From positions 18,817,001 through 18,881,000 of the forward strand of contig NC_083384.1 of NCBI RefSeq assembly GCF_031755915.1: a stretch of 64,000 bases of DNA, given 5' to 3'. This DNA comes from Ziziphus jujuba (lineage: Eukaryota; Streptophyta; Magnoliopsida; Rosales; Rhamnaceae). Position 1 is the first letter of the stretch, and every line of letters begins with the position of its first letter. The notes under the pieces were generated by a model, which was not told where the DNA came from, ran no database searches, and was given only the letters and a program-made list of their open reading frames with translations. Shown here piece after piece: positions 35,010 through 46,600 of this stretch. Made by a program: the position numbers and the translations under genes.

Positions 35010-35846
35010 TTACATTTTAGATGACACATGTCTACTTTTAATTGAAGGGACAAAAAAGGGGACACCAAATGGGGACAGAGGATCCATGTCCGTTTGTTCG
35101 GACCTTGAAATATATTCGGACGCCGGTATACCCAGAAACAGCGGTCTCCCTGTTGCAAGCAGCATATTCCATTCCTCCCATGAAGCCACAGGTAGATAAT
35201 CGTTCTGATTGGCACTATCATACTGGCATGAAGTGCTGTTAAATAACTGAATCCAAACAATGTCAAAATGACCTGAGTACATGGCTTTTTCAAGATATGC
35301 ATCAGGATAAAGACCGCTAGGAGATGCTGATAAAATGACTTCTTTATTATTTTTTTTACCATAATCCTTCAAGTAATTTGTAAGATTTTCATAATATAGT
35401 GCGGACCCATTCTCTATGTGGAAATCTATGCCGTCAAATCCAACTCCAATCAGATAGGAATCCCATAATAGCTTCGCAACCTTTTGGGCATCGTCAACAG
35501 AATTCAGAGAATAGGTTCCATAAGGTCCTTCAATAGAGAGGAGGATCTTAACTTGCTTGCTTTGACAAGTCTTTATGTCCCGGCCAAAACGGATGCAACT
35601 GACCTGGTTGTTGCAGTGATCAAAAATGCTGAACTCCAGGTCTCGGCCATCGCCAAAATGGGTAAGAAAGGCTACGTTTATGTGAGAATAGTGGCCAGTA
35701 TTACAGAGTTCCTCTAGACGTCCTTCTGTATCATTGGTGTCTTGACCCCAGTAGGTAGCTATGGAGCCACCAGCCACCCAAGAGACTTGGATTAAGGCCA
35801 AGGATAGGATCAGGCAAGCCACAACAAGTTTAGCTAAAGGAGCCAT
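35010..35846 (-). CDS. class III chitinase-like protein (GH18, hevamine type), catalytic residues altered
   Basis: A 278-residue frame, similar throughout to plant class III acidic chitinases/lysozymes, which cleave chitin between GlcNAc residues in the apoplast or vacuole. Residues 1-26 form a signal peptide (hydrophobic LVVACLILSLALIQVSWVA). The mature part starts GGSIATYWGQD; Cys48, 78, 84 and 94 correspond to the two N-terminal hevamine disulfides. The catalytic motif reads DGIDFHIE at 138-145: Glu145 is kept, but the Asp two residues before it is His143. The tyrosine of the QFYNN motif is Phe202 (IQLFNS), and the SxGG motif reads SIEG (103-107 region). The partner of Cys207 is missing. 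The protein ends about 40 residues early with no match to the family's last strand and its Trp. There are four NxS/T sequons (38, 146, 154, 203). No intron is needed. Start chosen because the ATG directly precedes the signal peptide. Either a non-enzymatic GH18 protein or a young pseudogene. Confidence 0.8.
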   Translation of the reverse strand: MAPLAKLVVACLILSLALIQVSWVAGGSIATYWGQDTNDTEGRLEELCNTGHYSHINVAFLTHFGDGRDLEFSIFDHCNNQVSCIRFGRDIKTCQSKQVKILLSIEGPYGTYSLNSVDDAQKVAKLLWDSYLIGVGFDGIDFHIENGSALYYENLTNYLKDYGKKNNKEVILSASPSGLYPDAYLEKAMYSGHFDIVWIQLFNSTSCQYDSANQNDYLPVASWEEWNMLLATGRPLFLGIPASEYISRSEQTDMDPLSPFGVPFFVPSIKSRHVSSKM

Positions 35847-36127
35847 TTTTCAAAAAAAAAAAATTTGTGGAGTTATTTTTGTAATCGATGGATATGGGAT
35901 ATGGTAATTGCCTAGGGGGTGACACCCTTTTATTGAGAGGTTTTCAGAGTGCCAATTTGTAATATTATTCAACTTTAATGGTAGGAAGAAATGGAGGTGG
36001 GTCGTTTATTCATGCATATGGAGATTGAGGAGGAGAGCTAACTACATCCTTAAATCATTGGAGCTGATAAATACGTAAAAACAAAAGTGGCCCCTTAATT
36101 ACTGTACCAGGTTTCATTGTCGGGAAA

Positions 36128-36173
<46 letters not shown>

Positions 36174-36665
36174 AATAGGTTTTTCAAAAATAAAATACAA
36201 TAAAATTATTGTACTATTTATGGATATTAGTTTAATATTTTTATTTCTTTAAAAAAAAAAAAATGGCCTTGCACTGAAATTCATCGACTAAAAAGCTATT
36301 TGAACCAACATACCATATGATTTGTTTTGTAATCTTCCGGAGTCCAATCAGTGATTTGAAATATTTATAGTCCCCTCATCTACGAGACACACATGGAGCT
36401 TATCAAAGTCGAATTTACAATATCGGACCCGCAAGATGATAGGACAAAGGTTTAGTATATACACAAATGAAGCTTATCAAAGTCGAATCTATAAACTCCG
36501 ACCCACTTAGATGATAGGACAAAGGCTTAGTATATGCCAAGGAAATTTCTCGTTTTGTCTTAATTTTACTATGAGTCATTACTCTGCAAATTCCTAATTA
36601 TATATTTGTCAGGCAAGAAATTATTGGATTAGTATTGAATTATAAGCATTTTCAATGATTTTGTG
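35847..36665. promoter_or_regulatory. upstream region of chitinase copy B
   Basis: The gene reads leftwards, so this is its 5' flank. On the minus strand a CAATAAAAGGGTGTCACC stretch lies about 80-90 bases before the ATG and is the nearest TATA-like candidate (weak). A (TA)n tract sits at 36,126-36,167. The region is shared with copy A (34,194-34,897) and shows weaker similarity to S1 modules (see findings). No promoter element is proven. Confidence 0.4.
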
Positions 36666-37636
36666 GTACGTTTGTCTGCCTTAGAAGAAAATTTAATTAT
36701 TTAACATATTCAAGTAAATAGGTTTTTTTATTTTTATTTTTTATTTTTTTTATTTTTAATTTGATCCTCAAGCAAATAGTAACCAGCGCAGCGTTGTATT
36801 ATCCACAAGGTCTGGGACCATGTAGGTTATTTGAGACTGAACCAAAAAAAAAAAAAAAAACAAAAGTGTAGGTTAGTATATAACGTACATCTTCAATAAA
36901 AATGTAGATTATGAAAGCTAACATGCCACATAAGTAAATATAAACATTGCTCTAAAAAATTATTCTCCAATTATAATAAGTAGAATGAACAATTATTTCG
37001 AGTTGGCTATCAATACATTAGACATTCATGCCACTTAAATATCAATTCTTTAATCTTTATGACTCATAGATTGTCATCCACATTTCCCATTTTTTATATT
37101 CAAAAAAAAAAAAAATGAAAGAAGATTCGCCATCCAGTGGCATTAAAAATCTACAACTAGAGGTATAACTTTAAATTAATTATATGAAATTGATGATACA
37201 CATGGCATTATATAATGGGCCATGCTATGAAATCATAATCTAGGTCAATACACATTATCATTAGTTGAATTACCTTCTCTAAAAAACATAAGCAAATGGA
37301 AGGTAAGCCAGCCAGCAATTATTTATCAAGAATGCTAGACTTATCAAAATATTCACCAAATTTAAATATCTAATGATGTGATAAATTATATGGTGACATT
37401 TAATTAGTTTATTTTTTTAATTCATTTATCCATTTAAAAGTTGATTTTTCTATATTTAGGTTATTTTAATATATTAACCAATAGAATTTTAAAATGAGTC
37501 GTTTGGTAAACAAATTTGGTTAACATTTTGGTACTTGTAGCATTACTGATTATTTATACAATTTCTTAACACTCCTTATCACATGTATGTCTAACTTTTT
37601 CTTAACTCATTTTGGATTCTTACATCTAAGACCTTA
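36666..37636. other. low-copy AT-rich interval, no gene recognised
   Basis: T-rich and A-rich runs (36,721-36,760, 36,846-36,860, 37,107-37,117). No frame of interest, and no similarity to other parts of the window seen. Ends at the start of LTR family C. Confidence 0.5.
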
Positions 37637-40600
37637 TGTAACACCCCAATCCGAGAAAGTGCCTTGAATTTCAATTTTTGACCAAGTGGATTCTGCGGTA
37701 GATATTTTATTGTGAGAGAAATTTTGCATTGACCAAGGTACCATGGCGAAGTACTTATTGACATGAGTTCGTAGACCAATAGTACGTCAAAATCGGAGCT
37801 AAGAATAGAAAGTTATGGTCAAAACAAGATGCAATCGTAATTGATCGATGAGTCTGAGTTGACTTTTTATCTATAGGGATTTTTGATATTGACTCATGTA
37901 CTATGTGATAGTGCTCATCAATACGAGTTCGTAGACTGGTAGTACGCATAATTTGGACCTACAGTTGAAAAGTTATGAATCTGTAAAGTTGTATCTATTT
38001 TTTCCAAGACTAATTTTACCGGGTAGTGAAATATTTAAAGGAGCCTTTGATTTGTGCTATGTGTCACCAGTTAGGATGTACCATGTGCCATGTTCAGAAA
38101 AGTGTCATGTGGCATGATAAGAAAGTGCCACATTTCATCCTTAATAAAATATTATATTATATATATATATATATATTTTTTTTTTCTTTCCTTTTCTTCC
38201 TTCCCCCCCCCCCCCAATGAAAAAACAGCCCCACACAGACTCTCTCTCTCTCTCTCTGTGTCCGTTATTTAAATTGTTATTTAATTTTATCTAACATTTT
38301 ATAGGTAATGTATATTTTATATAAATATATATATATATATTTGTATGTATCAACATTTATACTTGTTCAAAAAAATGTTTGTTAAAGGTTTGTATGCATA
38401 TATTTAAATGTATGAATATATATGTGAATATACATTAGAATATCTCTACATGAATATATATATACATATTTGTGTGTATATATGTAACACCCCGTCCCGA
38501 ACCATGTCGGAATTTTTGCACGTTGACCGAGGTTGACTGTTGACCGTTGATCAAGGGGTCAAAAGTTGACTTTTTGACCCGATTGGAATTCTAGGTTGAC
38601 TAAGGTACCGTTACGAAGTACACGTTGGCACAAGTTCGTAGACTAGTAGCACGTTGAAAACGGAGCTACGGTTTGAAAGTTATGAGCAAAACAAGTTGAG
38701 GTCCAAATTGTCCAAGGGGTGCCGGAGTTGACTTTTTATTCATGCAAAGTTGAGCGTTGAGTCATGCAGGGTTGTGAAGTGTTCGTCGATACGAGTCCAT
38801 AGACTAGCGGCACGTCCGATTTGGACATGTGGTTTGGAAGTTATGGACCTGTAGAGGTTTTCAAATACCGTATTATTTTAATATTATTTTTGAACGTGTA
38901 ACGATGTGCCACGTGTGACTTAATGAAGGTGACCATGTGTCGCCATGTTGAGAAGCCACATGCCAACCATGTGTAATATCATATTATTTTATTATTATTT
39001 TAAATAATAATATTATTATTTAATTATTTAATTATTTTTATTTTTATTTCATTTTATTTTTCTTTTTCTTTTTCTTTTTCTTTTTCTTTTCTTTTCCCCA
39101 CTTGGGAAAACACCTTCTCTTTTCTTTTCCTTTTCTTCCCTTCTTCTTCCTCGAGCCCGACAGAGACAAAAACACACAGACTTCTCTCTCTCTCTCTCTC
39201 TCCTTTGACTCTCTCCCCCACTCTCTTTGACAGGCCTTTTGGCCGGATTTCAGTCGCCAGAATGCCACACGCGCCGGCCACCGGTGAAGCCCAGCTCGCC
39301 GCGACCTCAGCCTCCAAATTTCCCGACCAGTCGCCGCCGGACGTGCCCAGATCGGGCCGGTGAAGTCGGCGGCGGCCGGTTACGTTTTTTCGGCGATTCT
39401 CGCCGTTTCCGACCAACCCAGCCTGACCCATACCTCTATCCCACCATTTTCGACCCCTCTGAGTCCATTTCCGGGGTTAGATTGCCCAAAATCCCCACCG
39501 TTTGAGAGATCCCTCAATTTTAAATCCGGCCGAAGCTTTCCGGCCACCTCCGGTGGAATTGGGGTCGATGGAGACCGGATTTGTAATCCTCGTCGCTCAA
39601 GCTTCGATTCGATATATTATTCGACTATTTTGGATAATGTTTGTGTTTGACCCCCCCGGGTACCGGGTATTATTTATCCGATTAAATTATTAATTTATTT
39701 GACTATGTGTGAATTTTGTTCTAGGAGCACGGGTGAGTCATGGAATTAATCCCATGGTGGATCATGGTTTAATTGCGTGCTCCAGGTGAGTGACCCACCT
39801 TTAAAAATATTTTGGGCAATTTATTATTTTTATTTGGTGTTTATTTGATATCTGTAATTTGTGCTCATGTGGCGTATTTTAAATATAATCCGAAAAAATA
39901 TTATTTTATATATAATTACCCATTGGTGCTAAATGGAATTTTGGGGTCATTAAGAAATTTTCGATTCTTATTTTATGGTGATTAAATGGTATTTATTATG
40001 CATGAGCAAAGTATATTTCGGTAATAATCGTACGTGGTTTTAAGTATTATTTTTTGGGCATAATTGGTTTGAATATTTAAGAAAATTATTTGTTCAAATT
40101 GGTGGTTTAATTTTATAAATTATGCCCGCGGTATTTTAATTGTTGAACCTCGTACTACGAGGAAATTATGGTTTTGTTTGTTATCGATATTTTCGTACCG
40201 GTTTGTTGAATAAAAATATGTGGGATGGTAATTGAGAAATTTTGGTATATTTCCCACGGTAATTTTGGAAAACGGTACGGTTGGTTAATAATAATTGTTT
40301 TAGACGCACTCATACAGTATTGGTATTCTGGTGTATGGACACGTGGTAGCGCACAAGTATTATGTGGTTTAGCGCGCAAGTATTATGTCTCCCGTGGTTG
40401 CCATTGGACCGTGGGCAGGCAAGTTTGATATTGGCCACAGCCGCCCCTCCCTTGGCTGGGATGACGGTTTCAGCAGCGGTACTGTCGGGACGCCGAAGTG
40501 CCGTTTGCAAGTTTCTCTCTTTAATCTCCCCGCCAGTCGGTGCTCATGACGCTGGGTATCGGAGGGCATCACTGGTATATGGTGTGGTGCGTCAAGTGTA

Positions 40601-42208
40601 ATTTTCAGATAAAGTTTCAAACCCCAAAGGTGTTCAAAAAATTATTTATTATAATTTATTACATTTTAATTACATATTGGGGTATTTATTTATTTATTGT
40701 TTATCAAATGGTTTGATCCCTTGGTTTTCGAGAGGTACGAATATCGGGTTTTGTGAAAATGTTTTAAAAGGGGAACATTTCCAACAAAGTGAATAGTGAG
40801 GGTTTTGAGAGAAAGTACTACTTCAAATGTTTATTTATTTAATTGTTCGGCATTGCTTAATTAAATCCTTTTATTTGGTATATTATTAATATTAAAGGTG
40901 TACAGTAGATAGGGTCACTCACTGAGATGATTAGCATCTCACACTCTTAAATTCCGTTCCCCTAGGTTTAAGTTAGGAGACGTTGATCGTCCGGGGCGAG
41001 CCCGACGTCTCAGTTCGTTGCCGAAAGTTCAAGAAGTATTTCTTCCCTTTTTCCTCTCTATCTTATATTGCTTCCTTATTTGTCATTTTATAAATTCCAC
41101 ATGTATCTGTTTAATGCTCTGTATACTGTATTGGACGTGTAGTTGTTATTTATGCATTGGGTTGCTGCTGTTTTTGTTGTGAAGTGCTGTAATTTGTGGA
41201 ACCATTTGTAGTATTGTGGGAGGAATAAGGGGATGTTTATAGAAGTGTGTTTTCAGTGTAGGTAATTTTTGGTTAGTCCTACCCTTAGGGGAGGTGCTGC
41301 CGGATTTTCCGTTGGAAGGTTCGGTGGTATTTCCCTAGGATCAGGGCTTGTCTAGGGTTCCGGGGAGGAATTCTGGACGGGTCCTGACAATATATATATA
41401 TATATATATGAATGTGTACTACTTGCTAAAAGGTTGTACATGTGTGTGTGTGTGTGTGAATATATATTTTGTGTTATCTAACATTTTGATTATATATGTT
41501 TTAAAAATTAAGAAAATTGTTATTTAATTTTATTATGCTGTTTTACATGATCAAATATATATTTGTTATATAATATCTATTATATGGTTTGGAGAAATTA
41601 ATTGTGTTTATTTATTGTTGCATTTATTTCGTATGACAAAATGTATTTATGTGAAATTAAATTATATGTGAATTTTATGTGATTTAGTATAATTTTTGAA
41701 TAAATAAATTTTAATGATTTAAGAAGAATAATAATTTTTAGTGTAAAAATATATTTGTGTATTTGGATAATTGTGGAATTAAAATTATTTTTGTAATGAT
41801 TAATTTTATAAAACTGTTGAATTTATATGATTGTTTAAAAGAAAATATAAAATTTTATGGGTTAGTAAAAGTATATAAATCAGGTTGTATTTAATCAAAT
41901 TTTGATATTTATAATATTATAAAATATTTTATAGTTTTTAGATGCACCATACAGTGATGGATCAATGCATAAGTTATATTCATGGTTTTCTGTTTGGAGC
42001 TATGGTAAAAGAGGATAGGCAAGTATAATGCAGAGTGAGTACCAACTGTCTCCTCCTTGACCGTAGGATGACTGTCATTATACATTAGTGTGCACATATG
42101 TATGGCCATCCTGTGGAGCTATGGGCCTGAGGTATGGCAAGTGTAGTACATGGTGAGCATCAGCCACACTCCTCTTGGTCGAAGGGCGACTGTTTAGCCA
42201 TAGTAAGT
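37637..42208 (+). mobile_element. LTR family C, 3'-truncated and split
   Basis: It starts TGTAACACCCCAATCCGAG and is a distant relative of family B (shared CGAAGTAC, GAGTTCGTAGAC, GAAAGTTATG landmarks). 37,637-38,482 and 41,390-42,208 are its two parts; the family B solo LTR lies between. The second part includes the TAGATGCACCATACAGTGATGG and GTAGGATGACTGTC blocks typical of the middle of these LTRs. It ends at the left end of the family A element, so the 3' half is not present. It contains (TC)n at 38,239-38,258, a C-run at 38,204-38,214, and (TA)n tracts. Confidence 0.7.
38483..41389 (+). mobile_element. solo LTR, family B, TSD ATATA
   Basis: TGTAACACCCCGTCCCGAAC to GACGGGTCCTGACA, 2,907 bases, flanked by ATATA on both sides within a TA-rich tract. 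Most GC-rich of the family (39,240-39,640 contains several CGCCGG-type blocks and a (TC)n at 39,182-39,202). The frames of 92-125 codons here are chance products of that GC-rich part. The polished ends and intact motifs suggest it is one of the youngest insertions. Confidence 0.92.
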
Positions 42209-43235
42209 TGTAACAACCCGTACCAAAATACACATGTTTTAACAAGTTTGACCAAATAAACAATATGTGGGTCCCAGTTGACTTTTTAATGGTCAATATT
42301 TTTAGTTTGACTGAGATACCATTGTGTAGATCTTGTCAATATGAGTTCATAGACTGGCGGCATGCCAATTCTAAGTTACTGATAAAAAGTTATGGTTCCG
42401 AGAATTTTTAAGCATAAGTTTTATATCAGTGTCCAAACCAGTCTCCAATTTTTGTCTGTTAATGACTCAAAGCTCCATATAAGCCTTGATAAGTGTGCTA
42501 AACAGGAAAATACTTCCAAAATACCCATTTCATCCCCAAAACCGCGAAATTTATCCCCAGACCTGTGGGTCCGAACTGGGTTGTTTCGAACCTGTTTAAT
42601 GTCAAACGGGTCACCATTGTTTTTGTCCATTCAGGACACCAACCTCTTACATGCACTAGCTAGGGAGGAATCCCACATGAAGGTGAGCTCGACCGTGAAA
42701 TTTCACGGTGAATGGCGGCCGGTGAAGGCCACGGTGGCCAGCGATGTGGGTCGTCGAATTTTCCTATTTTTCGGCCGTTTCAGGCCAATCCATACACTTA
42801 TCCTACCATTTTTGGACCCTATGAACACATTTCCGTGCTTCTTTTACCTAGATTCTTCACCGTTTGAGAGATATGACAAAGGGAAGTTCAACCAAATCTT
42901 CAACCATTTCGGTCACTGGAGGAACTTTTGGACCAAGGTGAGCATTTTGCTTGGTTCATTGTCTCTTAGGCTTTCCGTTGATATAAAGTTTATGAATTTT
43001 GGAGGTCATTTGATAAGTTTTTCATTTTTGGGTGAATTAGTTAAATATCGGATAAATTGGGACTGTATTTGAATAAAATTGTTTAAATGGGACAAAATTA
43101 GACTTTGATTAGTGAAATTAGATATTATTAGGGCCCATTGGAAGGTTTAATTTTGAAATATTAGTTTTCGGTGAAAATCTCCAATTTTGTATACCGGGTC
43201 CTAAGGGTACGCTATATAATTGGACTCGTCGGTGT

Positions 43236-43715
43236 CCAATTTATGTAATGTTGTAGTTATATAAATAATTCTAAGACATTGGTACACACCAATGTCTTTG
43301 GTTAGTTATTAGAGTGTGAGAATTGTGTTATTATATTACACGCATTTGAGTTGAGCCTAGAGGTGGAGTGAGCATCTACAGAATTGCAAGTGGTTATATT
43401 ATTTTACAATATTTAAGGTATATAGTATAATATATATGTGCTTTGAATATTTTACGTACATACTAGTTGATCTAATTTATGTAATTTTGTAGTTATATAA
43501 ATAATTCTAAGACATTGGTACACACCAATGTCTTTGGTTAGTTATTAGAGCGTGAGAATTGTGTTATGATATTACACGCATTTGAGTTGAGCCTGGAGGT
43601 GGAGTGAGCATCTACAGAATTCCAAGTGGTTATATTATTTTACAATATTTAAGGTATATAGTATAATATATATATGCTTTGAATATTTTACATACATACT
43701 AGTTGATCTAAATGA
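43236..43715 (+). repeat. ~237-base tandem duplication in the family A LTR
   Basis: The block starting ATTTATGTAATGTTGTAG (43,236) is repeated from 43,473 with few changes, through TATGCTTTGAATATTTTAC and ACTAGTTGATCTAA. Each copy holds a 9-bp-stem hairpin, GACATTGGT-ACAC-ACCAATGTC (43,275-43,296 and 43,511-43,532). The solo LTR at 25,268-32,344 has only one copy. Confidence 0.85.
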
Positions 43716-44214
43716 TTGGTTTGTGCATATATAAATATTTGATTTTTCACATATGTGTTATCATTTTATGTGACGTTTGATAATATTTTAAACGATTTTC
43801 AATTCTAATGAGTTCATAAATAAAGCTGTGGTATTTAAATACCTTGGTATTTGAATTAAGGTTTTAAATCATATTGGAAATTAATTGGTTTAAGAATGCA
43901 GACTAAAAATTATATGATTTTAAGCATGTTCAGATATTTTATAATTTTATGTGCTTAAATTGGCTTATGGTGAATATATTTTTACTGTAGTATTTATGGT
44001 TTTAGCATAAAATGATGATTTGAAATTTTGAAATATTTAACCAAGCGGTTGAGTTTGAATATTAAATTATGAATTATGATACAATATCATTTGGGAAAGT
44101 ATGATTTCAAAAGAATGTTTTGATGGATACTGTGTTATTTATTTTTAATCGATGTAGCATATAGTACCAGTATTTTGGTTCAGTATTATATTATAGCGCG
44201 CTGGGTTTGCCATG

Positions 44215-44600
44215 ATTCTGTGACATTGGGTTCATTCCATAAGTTATTTATTTTCATGTACCGTGAGGTTGGTTTATCCCACATGTTTATTTATTACCAC
44301 GGTACTATGAGGTTGGGTTCATCCCACAGGTTATTTATTGTCACAGACCATGAGTTTGGGTTTATTCCACAGGTTTATTTATTGTCACGGTACCGTGAGG
44401 TTGGGTTCATCCCACAGGTTATTTATTGCCACGGACCGTGAGATTAGGTTTATCCCACAGGTTTATTTATTGCCACGGTATCGTGAGGTTTGGTTCATCC
44501 CACAAATTATTTATTGACATGGACCATGAGGTTAGGTATGTCCTGATGGTTTACTATTTCCACGATGCCGTTCGTTTATTAAGGATCGTGAGTTAGGTGT
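44215..44600 (+). repeat. minisatellite in the family A LTR, ~43-46-base unit
   Basis: About eight units of the type GTGAGGTTGGGTTCATCCCA / CAGGTTATTTATTGCCACGG. Units alternate between ACGGTACCGTGAGG and ACGGACCGTGAG variants, a two-unit higher-order pattern; the former includes the 12-base palindrome CACGGTACCGTG. Reverse copies occur at 26,090-26,257 and 29,916-30,065 in the solo LTR. Confidence 0.85.
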
Positions 44601-45299
44601 ATTCCATGGTTTACAGTTTGGTATATCAAATGGTACATTGCATACCTTTTTAGTACATTTTTTGTTTTCAAATATTGTGGTTATTACAGTACGTTCATAA
44701 TTATTTTGTGGAACTGCATTTTTAATATTTTATACTCAATATTTATATCTTGATTAAGCATTTTATAATATTACAATGATCGTTCACTTTATACTTTTGA
44801 GCATCAGTTTTATGATATTAAATTGGGGTACAAGTTAGGGTTTTATGAAATGATTTTTAAACGAAAAACTTTTCAAAACGAGTGGAACGAGAGGACTTGA
44901 GAGGAAGTTTTACGAAAATAAATAATTATTTTTGCTGTTATACTATGCCACTCATTGAGATTTCTTTATCTCACGTTTTATTGTTTTAAATCTGTTTCCC
45001 TTGGTCCAAGCAGTTAGTAGCAGTCAACCTTATGCACAGCTTGTCACTTTGTTCCTTACACGACTATATTACTTATGGATGTTGTTATGGCCTATGGTAC
45101 AATAGGGCGGTCATGGACTTTGTGCTGTTGTAGATTTATTTATATTTATATATTGAGGTATTATTAGTAATGCATGTTTTCGTTGTCCAAGTTTTAAGGT
45201 GAGGTTCCATTGGATGTCCTCTAGGGATTGTCCGGTGGAACTTCACTAGGCGGGACGATCCAGACGATCCTGGAAGGGTTACCGAGGCAGGTCCTATCA

Positions 45300-45324
45300 G
45301 CTTGATATCAGAGCTTTAGGTTCT
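45300..45324 (+). other. primer-binding site of the family A element
   Basis: GCTTGATATCAGAGCTTTAG followed by GTTC directly after the LTR end CCTATCA; compare the plant initiator tRNA-Met site TGGTATCAGAGC. Two bases differ from the usual site. Confidence 0.75.
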
Positions 45325-45499
45325 AAATTACTTGGGGTTGTGCATTGCTGTATGACTCATCCTGTGTTTTGCCTTCCATACCTACCCTTTTGTTGGTGTT
45401 AATTATATTTTGACCAATTCTATCACATAGAACTTTTTCTTGACGTCGTGAGGAGGTAGACATGGTTGCCAGCATGCTATAGCTGTAAGTACAGATGTG

Positions 45500-46330
45500 T
45501 CCATTTATAAGGAGCATCTTGTTGAGCGCTTGGGTCGATCACTCGATAGGAGTGGGTTTACTAGGTATTCTATTAATTAGGCTTGTAGACTTGGAGCAGT
45601 AGGTTATGATAGTTTTACGGACCCTGTGTAATATTAGGACAAGGATAAGATCACATTAGCTAGCTTTATGCTAGAGGGAAAAGCAAGGAAGTCGTGGACG
45701 TATGAAAGAACTAGAAGAAGTCACAATTGGACATAGTTTATGATTGCATTTCACACTGAGTTTTGTCCTCCAAACTTTGTTAAGACTAAAAGACTAGAGT
45801 CTGAGATGCTTACTCTGGATAGCATAACAATTTCTAAGTACAAGCAGAGAATCAGGGAGCTATCAAAGCTCTGCCCTTATTTGGTTGCCAATGAGGTTAA
45901 TAAGAAAAAGAAGATTTTTGATGAATTGAGTGAACCTATAGTGTTGAACATCTCAGGTGCCGTTAACCCCATGACTCAATCTATGAGAGATGCGAGGGGT
46001 AGACTTTAATACGCAAGTCTAAACGCCAATCTTTTGGATGGCATGTCTTTGGAGATCCACAGCTAGTGATCATCTAAAAGGAGCAGCTTTAGCTCAAGGT
46101 AATTGAATCGTGGAAGATTTAGCGGAGGCAGACATAGCCTCAGTGAAAGTATATTCCAGATAAGTGACAGTGGAGAGTGAACAATAGTAACTGCCGTTTC
46201 TAGAGATCTGCAGTCTGAGGTGGCTTATGTGGCAAGTTTCATGATGGACAGTACCAGTGGGATGGATCATGCTTTTATTACAGGTAGTTGGAACTTTTTA
46301 AAAAAGATTGCCCCTACCGAGGACATGGTC
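45500..46330 (+). pseudogene. gag remnant of the family A element
   Basis: A run of Ty3/gypsy gag-like sequence in several frames: 45,644-45,735 gives a KITLASFMLEGKAR-type stretch with stops, 45,740-46,009 an open frame with [32 protein letters not shown] and SMRDARGRL, and 46,286-46,325 an FKKDCPYRGHGQARA stretch that is the back half of a CCHC zinc knuckle whose first Cys context and His are lost. Function in a live element: capsid and RNA packaging. Several stops and shifts show it is dead. Confidence 0.75.
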
Positions 46331-46429
46331 AGGCTAGAGCCTTAAGATCAGGTGCACAATTTCAGGAAACAGGTCAGACTTTAGGAGTAACTACCAACAT
46401 TGGATAGTGGTCTGCATTCACAGCAAGAG

Positions 46430-46600
46430 ATAGAGGTTAAAGGGGACGACCATTTACCAGAGGCAAGGTATATGCTATGATTAGTTAGGAAGCACAGGCC
46501 ACCCCGATGTTATGACAAGTATGGTTGAAGCATTCTGGTGATCCTGTGTGGGACAACTTGTTGAGAACTAAACTATAAATTTCATAAGTTGGTTTTGTGA
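46430..46600 (+). pseudogene. gag-protease junction remnant
   Basis: RGRPFTRGKVYAM followed by a stop and EAQATP resembles the linker between the zinc knuckle and protease in plant gypsy polyproteins. No DTG/DSG protease active site is visible after it. Confidence 0.5.

Larger units (their letters stand above)
42209..45299 (+). mobile_element. 5' LTR of a family A Ty3/gypsy element
   Basis: TGTAACAACCCGTACC to GGCAGGTCCTATCA, 3,091 bases, directly followed by a primer-binding-site-like sequence. The 226-codon frame at 42,392-43,072 lies wholly in the LTR and its counterpart is found (broken) in the solo LTR at 31,092-31,430, so I do not treat it as a gene. Long LTRs (about 3 kb) plus a chromodomain-like tail fit the Tekay/Del chromoviruses (inference). 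Confidence 0.9.

Noticed and set aside
34931..35362. 143-codon minus-strand frame overlapping the chitinase
   Set aside because: It is an out-of-frame shadow of the chitinase; the GH18-matching frame is the one ending at 35,010.
36770..36862. GC-richer segment followed by an A run, possible SINE or processed pseudogene
   Set aside because: No A/B box pair and no flanking duplication could be identified.
42392..43072. 226-codon open frame, the second longest in the window
   Set aside because: It lies entirely in the family A LTR; the solo LTR copy (31,092-31,430 reversed) has the same sequence broken by stops, and no protein domain is recognisable.
44215..44600. Regularly spaced repeats suggesting a CRISPR-like array
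   Set aside because: The units are contiguous tandem repeats with no unique spacers, inside a plant LTR.
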